Positions 15,343 through 23,208 of a stretch of DNA of 53,256 bases are shown here, piece after piece (position 1 is the stretch's first letter; each line of letters opens with the position of its first letter). The translations under genes and the position numbers were made by a program. Under the pieces are notes generated by a model. It was not told where the DNA came from, searched no databases, and worked only from the letters and a program-made list of their open reading frames with translations. Origin of the DNA: SG8-40 sp035528435 (lineage in GTDB: Bacteria; Pseudomonadota; Gammaproteobacteria; Burkholderiales; Eutrophovitaceae); contig DATKYN010000216.1 of assembly GCA_035528435.1 (NCBI GenBank), positions 1-53,256 on the forward strand, given 5' to 3'.

Positions 15343-16134
15343 TTGACAAAGCATCTTATTTCGTTCGTTACGGTTGCGTTGCTGAGCTTGCTGCCGGCGA
15401 CCGCGGCACTCTCCCAGTCCGAAAAGCCGCAGGCGTCCCAGCAGGACATCGGCCAAACAGTGAGTCCGAACAAGGCCAAGCGGCGTTTCTTCCTCCGAAA
15501 CGAGTACAGGGAGCGCGAGGATGACACCGGGATTAATGTTTTCGAGGCCTTGTACGACCTTCCGCTCAGTGATGATCTGGTGCTCAGGACACAGATTCCC
15601 TATGTCACAAACAACCCGCCGCAGGGTTCTTCGAGCGACGGGCTTGGCGACATCACCAATGTGCTGTTCTACAGTTACAAAAGGGGTGGCGGCAAGTCAT
15701 ATTTTATTGGCCTGGAGGGACGCTGGAACACAGCGTCCAAGCCAAATCTGGGTGTCGGTAATACGCTTTTGGCACCGACCTGGTTTGCATCGATCAACGT
15801 CCCCAAGTACAACACGATATTTTTCCCCCTGGCGCAGATTTTCTTCTCGGTCGCTCATGACGACGGGCGTGAGGAACTCAACTACACGGTTCTCAAACCG
15901 CGCTGGCTGACCAAACTCAAGAACAGGTATTACACCTTCGTCGAGCCAGTGATTTATATTGACCATGAAAACAATAACGAAACCACAGGCGTGCTCGAGA
16001 TAGAACTGGGGCGATTCGTCAACCCGCAGACCATGGCTTACGCAAGGCCCGGCGCCGGACTCTGGGGAGAAACCGACTCGCGTTACCTGTTCGAGTGGAA
16101 TTTCGAGATTGGTGTGCGCTATTTCTTCAAGTAA
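15343..16134 (+). CDS. Probable outer-membrane beta-barrel protein, function unknown
   Basis: The product is about 263 residues if it starts at the TTG at 15343, which places a signal peptide at the N-terminus (LTKHLISFVTVALLSLLPATAALS). The frame is open from 15253, but that would begin inside the terminator stem. The mature protein has alternating polar and aromatic strands (FFLRNEYRER, LVLRTQIPYVTNNPP, NVLFYSYKRGGGKSYFIGLEG, YTFVEPVIYID) and ends in Phe-Phe-Lys after WNFEIGVRYFFK. The LRTQIPYVTNNPP ... GLGDITNVLFYSY pattern recalls transporter-like barrels of the phenol-degradation MetA type; I infer only a barrel. The start codon and ribosome-binding site are uncertain. Confidence 0.65.
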   Translation: MTKHLISFVTVALLSLLPATAALSQSEKPQASQQDIGQTVSPNKAKRRFFLRNEYREREDDTGINVFEALYDLPLSDDLVLRTQIPYVTNNPPQGSSSDGLGDITNVLFYSYKRGGGKSYFIGLEGRWNTASKPNLGVGNTLLAPTWFASINVPKYNTIFFPLAQIFFSVAHDDGREELNYTVLKPRWLTKLKNRYYTFVEPVIYIDHENNNETTGVLEIELGRFVNPQTMAYARPGAGLWGETDSRYLFEWNFEIGVRYFFK

Positions 16135-16271
16135 CGCCACCTTGAAGTAAGGCTTTGCCGCGCGCGTAACGGGCGCATTTTCCAGGGCTTTCGTCTCCCT
16201 TCGTTGCAAGTTCCTTCTGGCGGGCGATCATCGCTGCGAAACGCCGCTTCTGTCGCAAACGCAAATCGCGA

Positions 16272-16871
16272 TCAAGGCACTCTGAACGCCTCGACACCGA
16301 TATTTATGGTTACTTCGTCGCCGATGATGGGGACGTACTTTGCCATTCCCCATTCCGAGCGTCGAATGCGCGTCTCGGCGTCCGCTCCGCAAACGGGTTT
16401 CTTGTGGATCGGGTGCTCGCCGCAGGCAAAATGCCCGATGCGCAGTGAAACCGGCAGTGTCCGTCCCAGCAACGTTAGTTGACCATCGGCCTTGACCAGG
16501 CGGCCGGCGTCGAACTCCAGTTCGCGTGCAGTGAACGTCATGTTCGGATACGTATCCACATTGAAGAATTCCGTTGCCCGCAGGTGTTCATCGCGTTTTG
16601 CCAGTCCGGTGTCGATTGATGCGGTGTCGATGGTGATTCTGATTTCCCCGGTGCCGTTTTCAGCGTCCAGTGTGATCGTTCCGGACGTCCGGTCAAATGT
16701 TCCGCGTGCTGTGGACAGGCCCAGGTGGTTTATTTCGAAGCTCGCATAGGTGTGTTTTGAATCGACGACGTACGACACGGCACCGGCCAGCGCGATCCCT
16801 GGCATTGTCGACATGCCTGCGACGATCAGTGTTAGTGCAAGCCGCCAAGGTGATTGGTTGTAGATCGCCAT
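16272..16871 (-). CDS. YceI-family periplasmic lipid-binding protein
   Basis: The product has 199 residues. The start at 16871 follows GGAGAAACACC. A signal peptide runs to GIALA (about residue 29). The mature part has the YceI hallmarks: YVVDSKHTYASFEINHLGLS, RGTFDRTSGTITLD, FNVDTYPNMTFTA and ADGQLTLLGRTLPVSL. YceI proteins form a lipocalin-like barrel that binds an isoprenoid such as polyprenyl phosphate or ubiquinone. Two cysteines (FACGEH and PVCGAD) may form a disulfide, which is seen in some homologues. It lies convergent to the barrel-protein gene and divergent from the CinA-like gene. Confidence 0.93.
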   Translation of the reverse strand: MAIYNQSPWRLALTLIVAGMSTMPGIALAGAVSYVVDSKHTYASFEINHLGLSTARGTFDRTSGTITLDAENGTGEIRITIDTASIDTGLAKRDEHLRATEFFNVDTYPNMTFTARELEFDAGRLVKADGQLTLLGRTLPVSLRIGHFACGEHPIHKKPVCGADAETRIRRSEWGMAKYVPIIGDEVTINIGVEAFRVP

Positions 16872-17027
16872 GGTGTTTCTCCAGTCAAATGTTCTACCGG
16901 AACTCTAGCGCAGCCAATCGGTGCGGTCACCTTGCCGCCATTCGGGGATGGTGCGATCAGAGTGCCCGTATCATCGGCGAGCGCGGCGGCTTGACGCGAC
17001 CGCCCGGTACGAACACACTTTCGGGCC

Positions 17028-17786
17028 ATGATTTCTGAACCCATTACCATCGGCTGTTTGATCATTGGCGACGAGATTCTCTCGGGAAAACGCCAGGACC
17101 GTCACTTCCCCAAAGCGATCGAAATCGCCCGGGCGCGTGGTTTGTCGTTGTCCTGGAGTATGTATCTGCCGGACGATCCCCAAGTCATTACCGACGTGCT
17201 GTCCAGCACAATGGCGCGTGGAGATGTGGTGTTCAGCTTTGGCGGAATCGGAGCCACGCCGGACGATCACACGCGCCAGTGCGCGGCACGCGCGGCCGGC
17301 GTTGACCTTGCACTGCATCCCGAGGCAAAGCGCGAAATCGAAGCACAATTTGGTGAAGAAGCTTACCCGAGGCGTATCGAGATGGGCGTGTTTCCTGAAG
17401 GGTCCCGGATCATTCCCAATGCTTACAACCGTATCCCCGGTTTCAGTATTGGCAGACACCATTTCCTTCCCGGATTTCCATCGATGGCGTGGTCGATGAT
17501 GGAATGGGTGCTTGATTCCGAGTACCTTGACCAGCATCGCGATACACCACCGGTCGACATTGCCATCATCGTTCGGGACGCACCGGAAAGTCAGTTGATC
17601 GATCTGATGAACGAATGCCTGGCCTGCTTTCCGGCCTGCAAGGTTTTCAGCCTGCCTACGCTGGTTGCCGAGGGCAGGCGCGTCGAGCTGGGGGTCAGCG
17701 GTGAACCGCACCAGGCCGTCGAGGCGCTCGAATTGCTCAAGCAGGGCGTGAACGAGCTCGGATTCGATTGGGTTGCGCGCACCTGA
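17028..17786 (+). CDS. CinA-type molybdopterin-binding-domain protein (N-terminal domain only)
   Basis: The product has 252 residues. It opens with ITIGCLIIGDEILSGKRQDR, followed by VVFSFGGIGATPDDHTRQ, the equivalent of the family motif GGLGPTxDD. This is the MoCF-like domain found at the N-terminus of CinA. The C-terminal deamidase domain of full CinA (total about 400 residues) is missing, so this is a short form annotated as competence/damage-inducible protein A-like. Some members have ADP-ribose pyrophosphatase activity; the activity here is unknown. No ribosome-binding site is obvious. Confidence 0.85.
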   Translation: MISEPITIGCLIIGDEILSGKRQDRHFPKAIEIARARGLSLSWSMYLPDDPQVITDVLSSTMARGDVVFSFGGIGATPDDHTRQCAARAAGVDLALHPEAKREIEAQFGEEAYPRRIEMGVFPEGSRIIPNAYNRIPGFSIGRHHFLPGFPSMAWSMMEWVLDSEYLDQHRDTPPVDIAIIVRDAPESQLIDLMNECLACFPACKVFSLPTLVAEGRRVELGVSGEPHQAVEALELLKQGVNELGFDWVART

Positions 17787-17887
17787 TCACTGGCAGAATC
17801 GGGCGGCGTACCCGCTTTGTGATTTTTTAACCCCGTTTCGCCACTTTCATCGTTTATATCGTCACTGATCCAGAAACGGAGGGTGTG

Positions 17888-18619
17888 ATGAAACGATGGA
17901 TGATTGCCTCACTCATGATGGCGTTGAGTCTACCGGTGCTGGCTGCGGGCGGGCTTGCGCAGGTAGAGATTGTTGACACTGCAACCGGCAGAGCCATGCC
18001 TGTCTATCACGACAATGGTCGTCACTATGTGGCGGGCGTGCCAGGGCAGGAGTATTCGATCCGGCTCAGAAACAGGGCTTACGCGGATTTGCTGGCGGTG
18101 GTTTCGGTGGATGGCGTAAACGTTGTGACCGGCGAAACGGCATCGGTCGATCAGGGCGGCTACATATTAGGCCGCCGCCAGCGTTTCGATATTCAGGGCT
18201 GGCGAAAATCGCTTGAGCAGGTAGCCTCGTTCTATTTTTCAAACCTCGACGCTTCGTATGCCGCGCGCACCGGACGCCCTGATCATGTCGGCGTCATCGG
18301 CGTCGCACTGTTCAAGCGCCGGATGAATGTTCCGTTCTTTGATGACTTCGATGCGCCGGCCGATTCGGCGGCACCTCGCGCCCGGCGGTCTGAAAAACAA
18401 TCCGCAGAAAGCGAGCAGCTTGGGACCGGTCACGGGCGAAGGAAGCACTCGGCCGTACGGCACGGGCAGTTTGAACGCGCTTCGGAGATGCCTGACGAAG
18501 TGGTGACAATCTATTACGACACCCATGCCAATCTGGTTGCGCGTGGCGTTATTCCCGTGAGGGGCGTTCATCCCGATCCGTTTCCGAACGGATTCGTTGC
18601 GGACCCGCCACAGGGTTGA
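17888..18619 (+). CDS. Exported unknown protein linked to the sigma factor
   Basis: The product has 243 residues from the ATG at 17888, with GGAGGG at 17878-17883. A signal peptide ends about LPVLAAGG. The mature part reads as a conserved domain: AQVEIVDTATGRAMPVYHDN, VAGVPGQEYSIRLRNRAYAD, VVSVDGVNVVTGETASVDQ, GGYILGRRQRFDIQGWRKS, then a Phe-rich stretch and RPDHVGVIGVALF. The C-terminal third is low-complexity and basic. From memory, proteins of this type precede an ECF-like sigma factor in several gammaproteobacteria. The function is unknown; a periplasmic sensing or envelope role fits the context. The following sigma gene starts 76 bases later. Confidence 0.7.
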   Translation: MKRWMIASLMMALSLPVLAAGGLAQVEIVDTATGRAMPVYHDNGRHYVAGVPGQEYSIRLRNRAYADLLAVVSVDGVNVVTGETASVDQGGYILGRRQRFDIQGWRKSLEQVASFYFSNLDASYAARTGRPDHVGVIGVALFKRRMNVPFFDDFDAPADSAAPRARRSEKQSAESEQLGTGHGRRKHSAVRHGQFERASEMPDEVVTIYYDTHANLVARGVIPVRGVHPDPFPNGFVADPPQG

Positions 18620-18695
18620 TACCAGGTTGTTGATGTGTGGCGCAGCCGGATCTCAAACGGCGAATGTCGCCGCCAAACCCGGTAGACTTGCGGGA

Positions 18696-19247
18696 ATGGC
18701 GGCGACCGATCCCGATGAAACATTGATGATTGCTTACAGCAATGGCGATGCCGCGGCTTTTGCGGAGCTGTATGCCCGCCATCGGGGCGCGCTGTACCGG
18801 TTCATCCGGCGCCAGTGCGCTGCCGCGGTGGCCGATGAGCTGTTCCAGGATGTCTGGACCAGGTTGATTGTGGCAAGGCGCCGCTATCAGCCTAGCGCAA
18901 GGTTCACGACCTTTCTGTATCAGGTCGCGCGTAACCGCCTGATCGATCACTACCGCGCCGACGGCCGTAATCTGGAAGACCCGTCGGGTGACGAGCAGCA
19001 GGAAGCCCCGGCAGGGGGTGCAACCCAACCGGAGAAAGCCGCCGAAATCCGGCAACAGGCTGGCCAATTACTGATGCTGATCGATGCGTTACCGGCCTCG
19101 CAACGTGAAGCTTTCCTCCTGCATGAGGAGGCAGGTCTGAGCCTGGAGGAGATTGGTGAGGTGACGGGCGTCGGGCGCGAGACAGTCAAAAGCCGTCTGC
19201 GTTACGCGTTGACCAGTCTGCGCAACGGCATGGAGGGCTGGCTGTGA
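18696..19247 (+). CDS. ECF-like sigma-70 family RNA polymerase sigma factor
   Basis: The product has 183 residues from the ATG at 18696, chosen because the family begins shortly before DPDETLMIAYSNGDAAAFAEL; the frame is open from 18597. Region 2 runs about residues 8-88 (FAELYARHRGALYRFIRRQC, ELFQDVWTRLIVARRRY, FTTFLYQVARNRLIDHYR). Region 4 is at about 128-180 (LPASQREAFLLHEEAGLSLE, EIGEVTGVGRETVKSRLRYA). There is no region 3, as in group IV sigma factors. The linker is acidic and Gln-rich. The neighbouring anti-sigma-like membrane protein starts 58 bases downstream and probably controls it. Confidence 0.92.
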   Translation: MAATDPDETLMIAYSNGDAAAFAELYARHRGALYRFIRRQCAAAVADELFQDVWTRLIVARRRYQPSARFTTFLYQVARNRLIDHYRADGRNLEDPSGDEQQEAPAGGATQPEKAAEIRQQAGQLLMLIDALPASQREAFLLHEEAGLSLEEIGEVTGVGRETVKSRLRYALTSLRNGMEGWL

Positions 19248-19305
19248 AAAGCGCACGCGTACCGGAGTATGTTGTTAGCCGCCCATGCGCGAACGGGAGA
19301 GTGTT

Positions 19306-20523
19306 GTGAGCGAGCATCCGCGCGACGATGAAGAACTGGAGGCGTTTCTCAAGGGCGATTCGACGCTGTCACGCCGCTACAGGGAAGCAGGCGACGAGCA
19401 ACCGCCGGCCAAAGTGGATGCTGCGATACTGGCGGCGTCGCAATGGGCAGTCGGTGCGGATCCAGGCAAGGACAACCAGAAGCGCGATAGCCGGCGCAGC
19501 GTCCGTGCGTCGAATGCCGGATCGAATTGGTGGAGTGGTTTTTTTTCCCGCTGGAGTGTCCCGCTCGCGACCGCGGCGGTTTTCGTCATTGCCGCGACAC
19601 TCACGCTGATGATCGAGCGCGAACCGGAACTGGAGCGTATTGAACGACAGTCCGATTCAATCGCGCTGAACGCGCCGGACAAACGCTCTGGCGATATGCT
19701 TGCGGAATTGGCGCAACAGGATGGCGATGCCACCGCAGAACGCTCGTCGGCATCGCCATCGCCCGACGAACCAGCATCGGCACCGGTGAAATCGAAACCG
19801 GAAAAATCCACGCAGGCGCAATCGGAACCAGTAAAGCCGTCACCACCAGCGGCAACATCGACTGCTCCCCGGCGGCTCGAATTTCGCCCTGTGGAAGAAG
19901 AAGCCCCTGTCGTGGCGAAAGATTCTGACGCCAGAAAGGAAGCAGTCAGTGCTTCCGGCCGATTGGAAAAACCGCCGGCGGAGACTGTCGCAGGATTCGC
20001 TGGTGATATGGCTCAAACCACGGCGCCCCCAGTCGAGGTCTCGGCGTCGCTGGTGGAAGAGAAAGCGGTTGTGGAACAGGAATCGGTGGCAGAGGAGCTT
20101 GTTGTTCCCGCTGAACGTCGGCGCGACAACGATGCCATGCTCGCGGGAGATATCCCGCCCACGGAGATGAGCCCTGATCAATCCACGGCCGCGGTTACGG
20201 GGCTGGCAGGTGCGCAGCGCAATGCGGCAGAACCAGCCGATGAAATTGCGTCGTTGCAGGCGCAGAGCGAAGAGTCCGATGCCTTGATGGCACCACCCCC
20301 GACGCAGTTTGCGCCGGCGCAGTCAGTACCGGTTAGTCCCGCAACAAGCGGCACGCGATCTGCCGGGCGCGACCCTGACAAGTGGATTGCCGACATTGAA
20401 GAACAGCTGGCGCTGGGTAATCGTGAACTGGCGCGGGCAGCGGTTAAAAATTTCCGCGAGCGTTATCCGGATTACGAACTGCCGGAAGCGCTTGAGGAAT
20501 TACTGTCGGTCAACGATCCATGA
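19306..20523 (+). CDS. Single-pass membrane anti-sigma-like protein with long disordered linker
   Basis: The product has 405 residues from the GTG at 19306, about six bases after GGGAGA; an ATG at 19285 is the alternative. A short cytoplasmic N-terminus (DDEELEAFLKGDS, then EQPPAKVDAAILAASQW near residues 31-47) precedes one transmembrane helix at about 84-103 (SVPLATAAVFVIAATLTLMI). About 250 residues of Pro/Glu/Ala/Ser low complexity follow, ending in a conserved-looking helical domain (DPDKWIADIEEQLALGNREL, then RERYPDYELPEALEELL). The layout and position after the sigma gene suggest an anti-sigma factor. No zinc-binding HxxxCxxC motif is present, so it is not a classic ZAS-type anti-sigma. 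Confidence 0.72.
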   Translation: MSEHPRDDEELEAFLKGDSTLSRRYREAGDEQPPAKVDAAILAASQWAVGADPGKDNQKRDSRRSVRASNAGSNWWSGFFSRWSVPLATAAVFVIAATLTLMIEREPELERIERQSDSIALNAPDKRSGDMLAELAQQDGDATAERSSASPSPDEPASAPVKSKPEKSTQAQSEPVKPSPPAATSTAPRRLEFRPVEEEAPVVAKDSDARKEAVSASGRLEKPPAETVAGFAGDMAQTTAPPVEVSASLVEEKAVVEQESVAEELVVPAERRRDNDAMLAGDIPPTEMSPDQSTAAVTGLAGAQRNAAEPADEIASLQAQSEESDALMAPPPTQFAPAQSVPVSPATSGTRSAGRDPDKWIADIEEQLALGNRELARAAVKNFRERYPDYELPEALEELLSVNDP

Positions 20524-20549
20524 TGACTGCCCGGCTACTTCGTGCGCGA

Positions 20550-21212
20550 TCAGCGTTTTAGCGCAAGCGTAAGGCCATCGCCGATCGGCAACATGGAAAC
20601 GTCTACTCGTGCGTCGGTATGGATAAATTGGTTGAACTCGCGAATGGCTCGTGTGTCATCGGATTGATTGTCGGGGTCGACGACATTGCCGTTCCACAGC
20701 GTGTTGTCGACAGCGATCAGTCCACCGGGTCGAATCAAGGTCAGAGCGCGTTCGTAATAGTCCTTGTAACCGGTTTTGTCTGCGTCGATGAAGGCGAAGT
20801 CAAACCGTCCCTCCAGATCGTTCCCGATCAATGTATCGAGCGTCTCCAGTGCCGGTGCAATGCGTAGTTCGATCTTGTGATCGACACCGGCTTCTTTCCA
20901 GTATCGCCGGGCGATGCCGGTCCAGGATTCGTTGATGTCACAGGCGATGATGCGACCGTCTTCCGGCATGGCCAGGGCGACGCATAGACTCGAATAGCCG
21001 GTAAAGACGCCAATCTCGATGGCGTGCCGGATGCCCAGGGCCTTGACCAGAAGTTGCATGAACTGCCCCTGCTCCGGAGAGATCTGCATTGCTGACAAGG
21101 GCAGGTGGCTTGTTTCGTCGCGAAGCCGGGCCAGCGGCTCCGCTTCGCGCAGCGAAATCTCTCGCAGGTATGCGTACAGTGGTTCGGACATACTCAGTGA
21201 CTTGTTGGACAT
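20550..21212 (-). CDS. SAM-dependent O-methyltransferase (caffeoyl-CoA OMT-like)
   Basis: The product has 220 residues. Motif I is AIEIGVFTGYSSLCVAL (about residues 63-79), then acidic IIACDIN, FDFAFIDADKTGYKDYYERA (about 138-157) with the metal-binding Asp, and GGLIAVDNTLWNGNV. This is the small-molecule catechol/caffeoyl-CoA O-methyltransferase family, which uses a divalent metal and S-adenosylmethionine. The physiological substrate cannot be read from the sequence. It is the last gene of a minus-strand operon, 12 bases after gluQ. Confidence 0.92.
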   Translation of the reverse strand: MSNKSLSMSEPLYAYLREISLREAEPLARLRDETSHLPLSAMQISPEQGQFMQLLVKALGIRHAIEIGVFTGYSSLCVALAMPEDGRIIACDINESWTGIARRYWKEAGVDHKIELRIAPALETLDTLIGNDLEGRFDFAFIDADKTGYKDYYERALTLIRPGGLIAVDNTLWNGNVVDPDNQSDDTRAIREFNQFIHTDARVDVSMLPIGDGLTLALKR

Positions 21213-21224
21213 GTTGACTCGGTA

Positions 21225-22151
21225 TCAGTTGATAACAGGTAGCGTGGAAACTGGTGGCGATTCAATTGCACACACGGCAGGAAGTCGTTTGCGCCGCCAG
21301 GATTTGACCGCCCATTCCAGTGCTGTTTGTGGCGGCCACAGTGCCAGTTCGGTTGGCGGCTGCTGACCCAGAAAACGCAAAGCCTGGTAAATCGTTGGCG
21401 ATGCCTGCGCGGGGTCGACTGGTGCAGCGTGGGTCTGCTTGGAGAGTTTCGCCCCGTCGGGGTGTGTGGCGACGGGCAAATGAAGATACCGTGGTGTTGG
21501 CACGCCGAGCAAGCGCTGAAGAAAAATCTGGCGCAGCGTACAGTCGATCAGGTCAGCGCCGCGCACAATATCCGTAATGCCCAGCAGCGCGTCATCCACC
21601 ACGCAGGCGAGGTGATAGGAAAACATGCCGCCTGAACGGTAGACAACGAAATCACCAACCTCGGTTGCCAGATCCTGGCGGACCTCGCCCTGTAGCCCAT
21701 CGGTAAATCCGGACACAGTGTGATTGTCGACTCTCAGACGCAGTGACCTTGCCAACCGGCCACTGGCGAGACCATTGCGGCAGGTTCCGGCATAGACGGG
21801 TCCCTGCGGTCCGGGTATGCCGGTCTCGCTGACATCCTTGCGGCTGCATGCGCAGTAGAACACCCGCCCGTTTGAGCGTAGCAAATGCAACGCCCGGTGA
21901 TAGGCGTCCTTGTTGGTGCTCTGACAGAGCGGGCGGCCATCCCAATGCAGGGCGAATGCGTCGAGCGTGTGCAATATGTCGTCGGCCACACCGGCAACGG
22001 CACGTGGCGCATCGATATCATCAATGCGCACGTACCAGTTTCCGTCGTTGGAACGGGCATCGCAGAAACTGGCAATGGCGGCAATCATCGAGCCGAAATG
22101 CAGTGGTCCGGATGGCGTCGGTGCGAACCGCCCGCGATAGCCGTGGATCAA
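21225..22151 (-). CDS. gluQ: Glutamyl-Q tRNA(Asp) synthetase (GluQRS)
   Basis: The product has 308 residues. The start is the TTG at 22151, which overlaps the stop of the DUF2069 gene as TTGA. The signatures are GRFAPTPSGPLHFGS (class I HIGH equivalent, residues 6-20), YVRIDDIDAPR, the zinc ligands in FYCACSRKD...GPVYAGTC, and AKLSKQ (KMSKS equivalent). It lacks the anticodon-binding domain of GltX, as expected. The enzyme charges queuosine in tRNA-Asp with glutamate. A frame open further upstream overlaps neighbouring genes and is not used. Confidence 0.94.
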   Translation of the reverse strand: MIHGYRGRFAPTPSGPLHFGSMIAAIASFCDARSNDGNWYVRIDDIDAPRAVAGVADDILHTLDAFALHWDGRPLCQSTNKDAYHRALHLLRSNGRVFYCACSRKDVSETGIPGPQGPVYAGTCRNGLASGRLARSLRLRVDNHTVSGFTDGLQGEVRQDLATEVGDFVVYRSGGMFSYHLACVVDDALLGITDIVRGADLIDCTLRQIFLQRLLGVPTPRYLHLPVATHPDGAKLSKQTHAAPVDPAQASPTIYQALRFLGQQPPTELALWPPQTALEWAVKSWRRKRLPAVCAIESPPVSTLPVIN

Positions 22152-22507
22152 TCTCGCGGCCTCGCCTGCGGAAACCGTCCCAGTTCCCGCGCCAGATAAA
22201 TAAGACTCAGAAAAAGCGTTGTCGCAAGCGCGATTTCGATCATGGCGAGATAGCGCGACGGAGCCTGGTCGCTGACCGCGCGCACCACGCCCTCGATAAA
22301 GTACGCAAGGCTCAGCAGGGAGCCCCACTGACAGGTGTAACGACTGGCACGCAACAGTCCCGGCAGTGGTATCAGCAGCGGCAACGCTTTCAATACCAGC
22401 CACGAGCCACCGGGGCGCAGCGGGGCCAGAAACAACTCCCAGGCGATGCACAGGGCGATGAGCAATACAAGGCTGCCGTTGGCAACAAGGTACAGTGGGC
22501 GCATCAT
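22148..22507 (-). CDS. DUF2069 inner-membrane protein
   Basis: The 119-residue product begins MMRPLYLVANGSLVLLIALC. Four hydrophobic helices follow (about 5-25, 35-52, 63-75, 87-107), with GLLRASRYTCQWGSLLSLAYFIEGVVRA in the middle; this is the DUF2069 family pattern. The start ATG overlaps the hugZ stop (ATGA), and its own stop overlaps the gluQ TTG start. DUF2069 genes lie next to wrbA in many gammaproteobacteria, as here. The function is unknown. Confidence 0.88.
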   Translation of the reverse strand: MMRPLYLVANGSLVLLIALCIAWELFLAPLRPGGSWLVLKALPLLIPLPGLLRASRYTCQWGSLLSLAYFIEGVVRAVSDQAPSRYLAMIEIALATTLFLSLIYLARELGRFPQARPRD

Positions 22508-23208
22508 TTTCCTGCCGATTTCGAAAGTGCAACCAAAGCCGCTCGTGCCTCGTTTGCGGTTTGCACTTCGGAATCGAATTCAAAGCGGTAAAGCTGGTCA
22601 TTCGCCCGAACGTCGAAGCCGTCGCAGTCGATACCCACCATCTCCGGCGTTGTTACGTCAACATCATGGACGTGGCGGCAGTATTGCGTCAGGGCGTCGC
22701 GATGGTCGCTGTTCATGTGGTCCAGTATGTCTTGTTCGGCATCCGCAATCGCGAGTCTTGCTGCCAGCATCGCATCACCTTGTATCCAGTGGGCGCTGCC
22801 GAATCCGGCAATCAACCTCACATGATGGGGGTCGATGGTGTGGAAGCGGAATCCGCCGATCTCCAGAAAGCGTTGGTTATCCGGAAAAAACCGCAGGTAG
22901 CGCGCGGCCACCATGGCGTCGTCGTTACCAATGATCCTGCCTAATACGGTCTGGCGTGCTTCGGGACGGAAGTCCGGGTTGGTAGGTGACACGGTAAACG
23001 AGACGTGCGCATCGCGAGCAAAGCCCCTGGTGTGCTCGGAGAGGTGGCTGACGAGAACGACGATACGGCCTTGCTGGTCGGTGCAGAATGGCAAGGCGGC
23101 AGTGTAAGGATATGCAGTATGGCGCACGCTGCGTGTACCCGCGACGCCGGTTTTGAAGCGCCGTAACAACCGTCGTGCATCGGTGGCACGGCTTGCCGTT
23201 TCGCTCAT
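22504..23208 (-). CDS. HugZ-family heme-utilisation / pyridoxamine 5'-phosphate oxidase-like protein
   Basis: The product has 234 residues from the ATG at 23208, which overlaps the wrbA stop (ATGA). The frame is open upstream, but that part is antisense noise. The N-terminal split-barrel domain includes YPYTAALPFCTDQQGRIVVL and VSHLSEHTRGFARDAHVSF, then GRIIGNDDAMVAARYLRFFP. The C-terminal DUF2470-type segment has ILDHMNSDHRDALTQYC. This combination defines the HugZ-like group; some members degrade heme in iron acquisition, others bind FMN. No heme uptake genes are nearby, so the substrate is open. Confidence 0.88.
   Translation of the reverse strand: MSETASRATDARRLLRRFKTGVAGTRSVRHTAYPYTAALPFCTDQQGRIVVLVSHLSEHTRGFARDAHVSFTVSPTNPDFRPEARQTVLGRIIGNDDAMVAARYLRFFPDNQRFLEIGGFRFHTIDPHHVRLIAGFGSAHWIQGDAMLAARLAIADAEQDILDHMNSDHRDALTQYCRHVHDVDVTTPEMVGIDCDGFDVRANDQLYRFEFDSEVQTANEARAALVALSKSAGK

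Noticed and set aside
16971..17711. 246-codon minus-strand open frame opposite the CinA-like gene
   Set aside because: The plus-strand product has the MoCF motif at the right position; the minus translation has none.
17833..17879. CCGTTTC ... GAAACGG inverted repeat before the secreted sigma-linked gene
   Set aside because: Only seven base pairs across 33 bases; likely chance, though it borders the ribosome-binding site.
21848..22591. 247-codon plus-strand open frame across gluQ and DUF2069
   Set aside because: It runs antisense to three overlapping, well-identified genes, and its product is Arg/Gln/Ser-rich.
22151..22601. Upstream extension of gluQ to 458 codons
   Set aside because: The extra 150 codons overlap the DUF2069 and hugZ genes and do not resemble a synthetase; the TTG at 22151 gives the normal GluQRS length.
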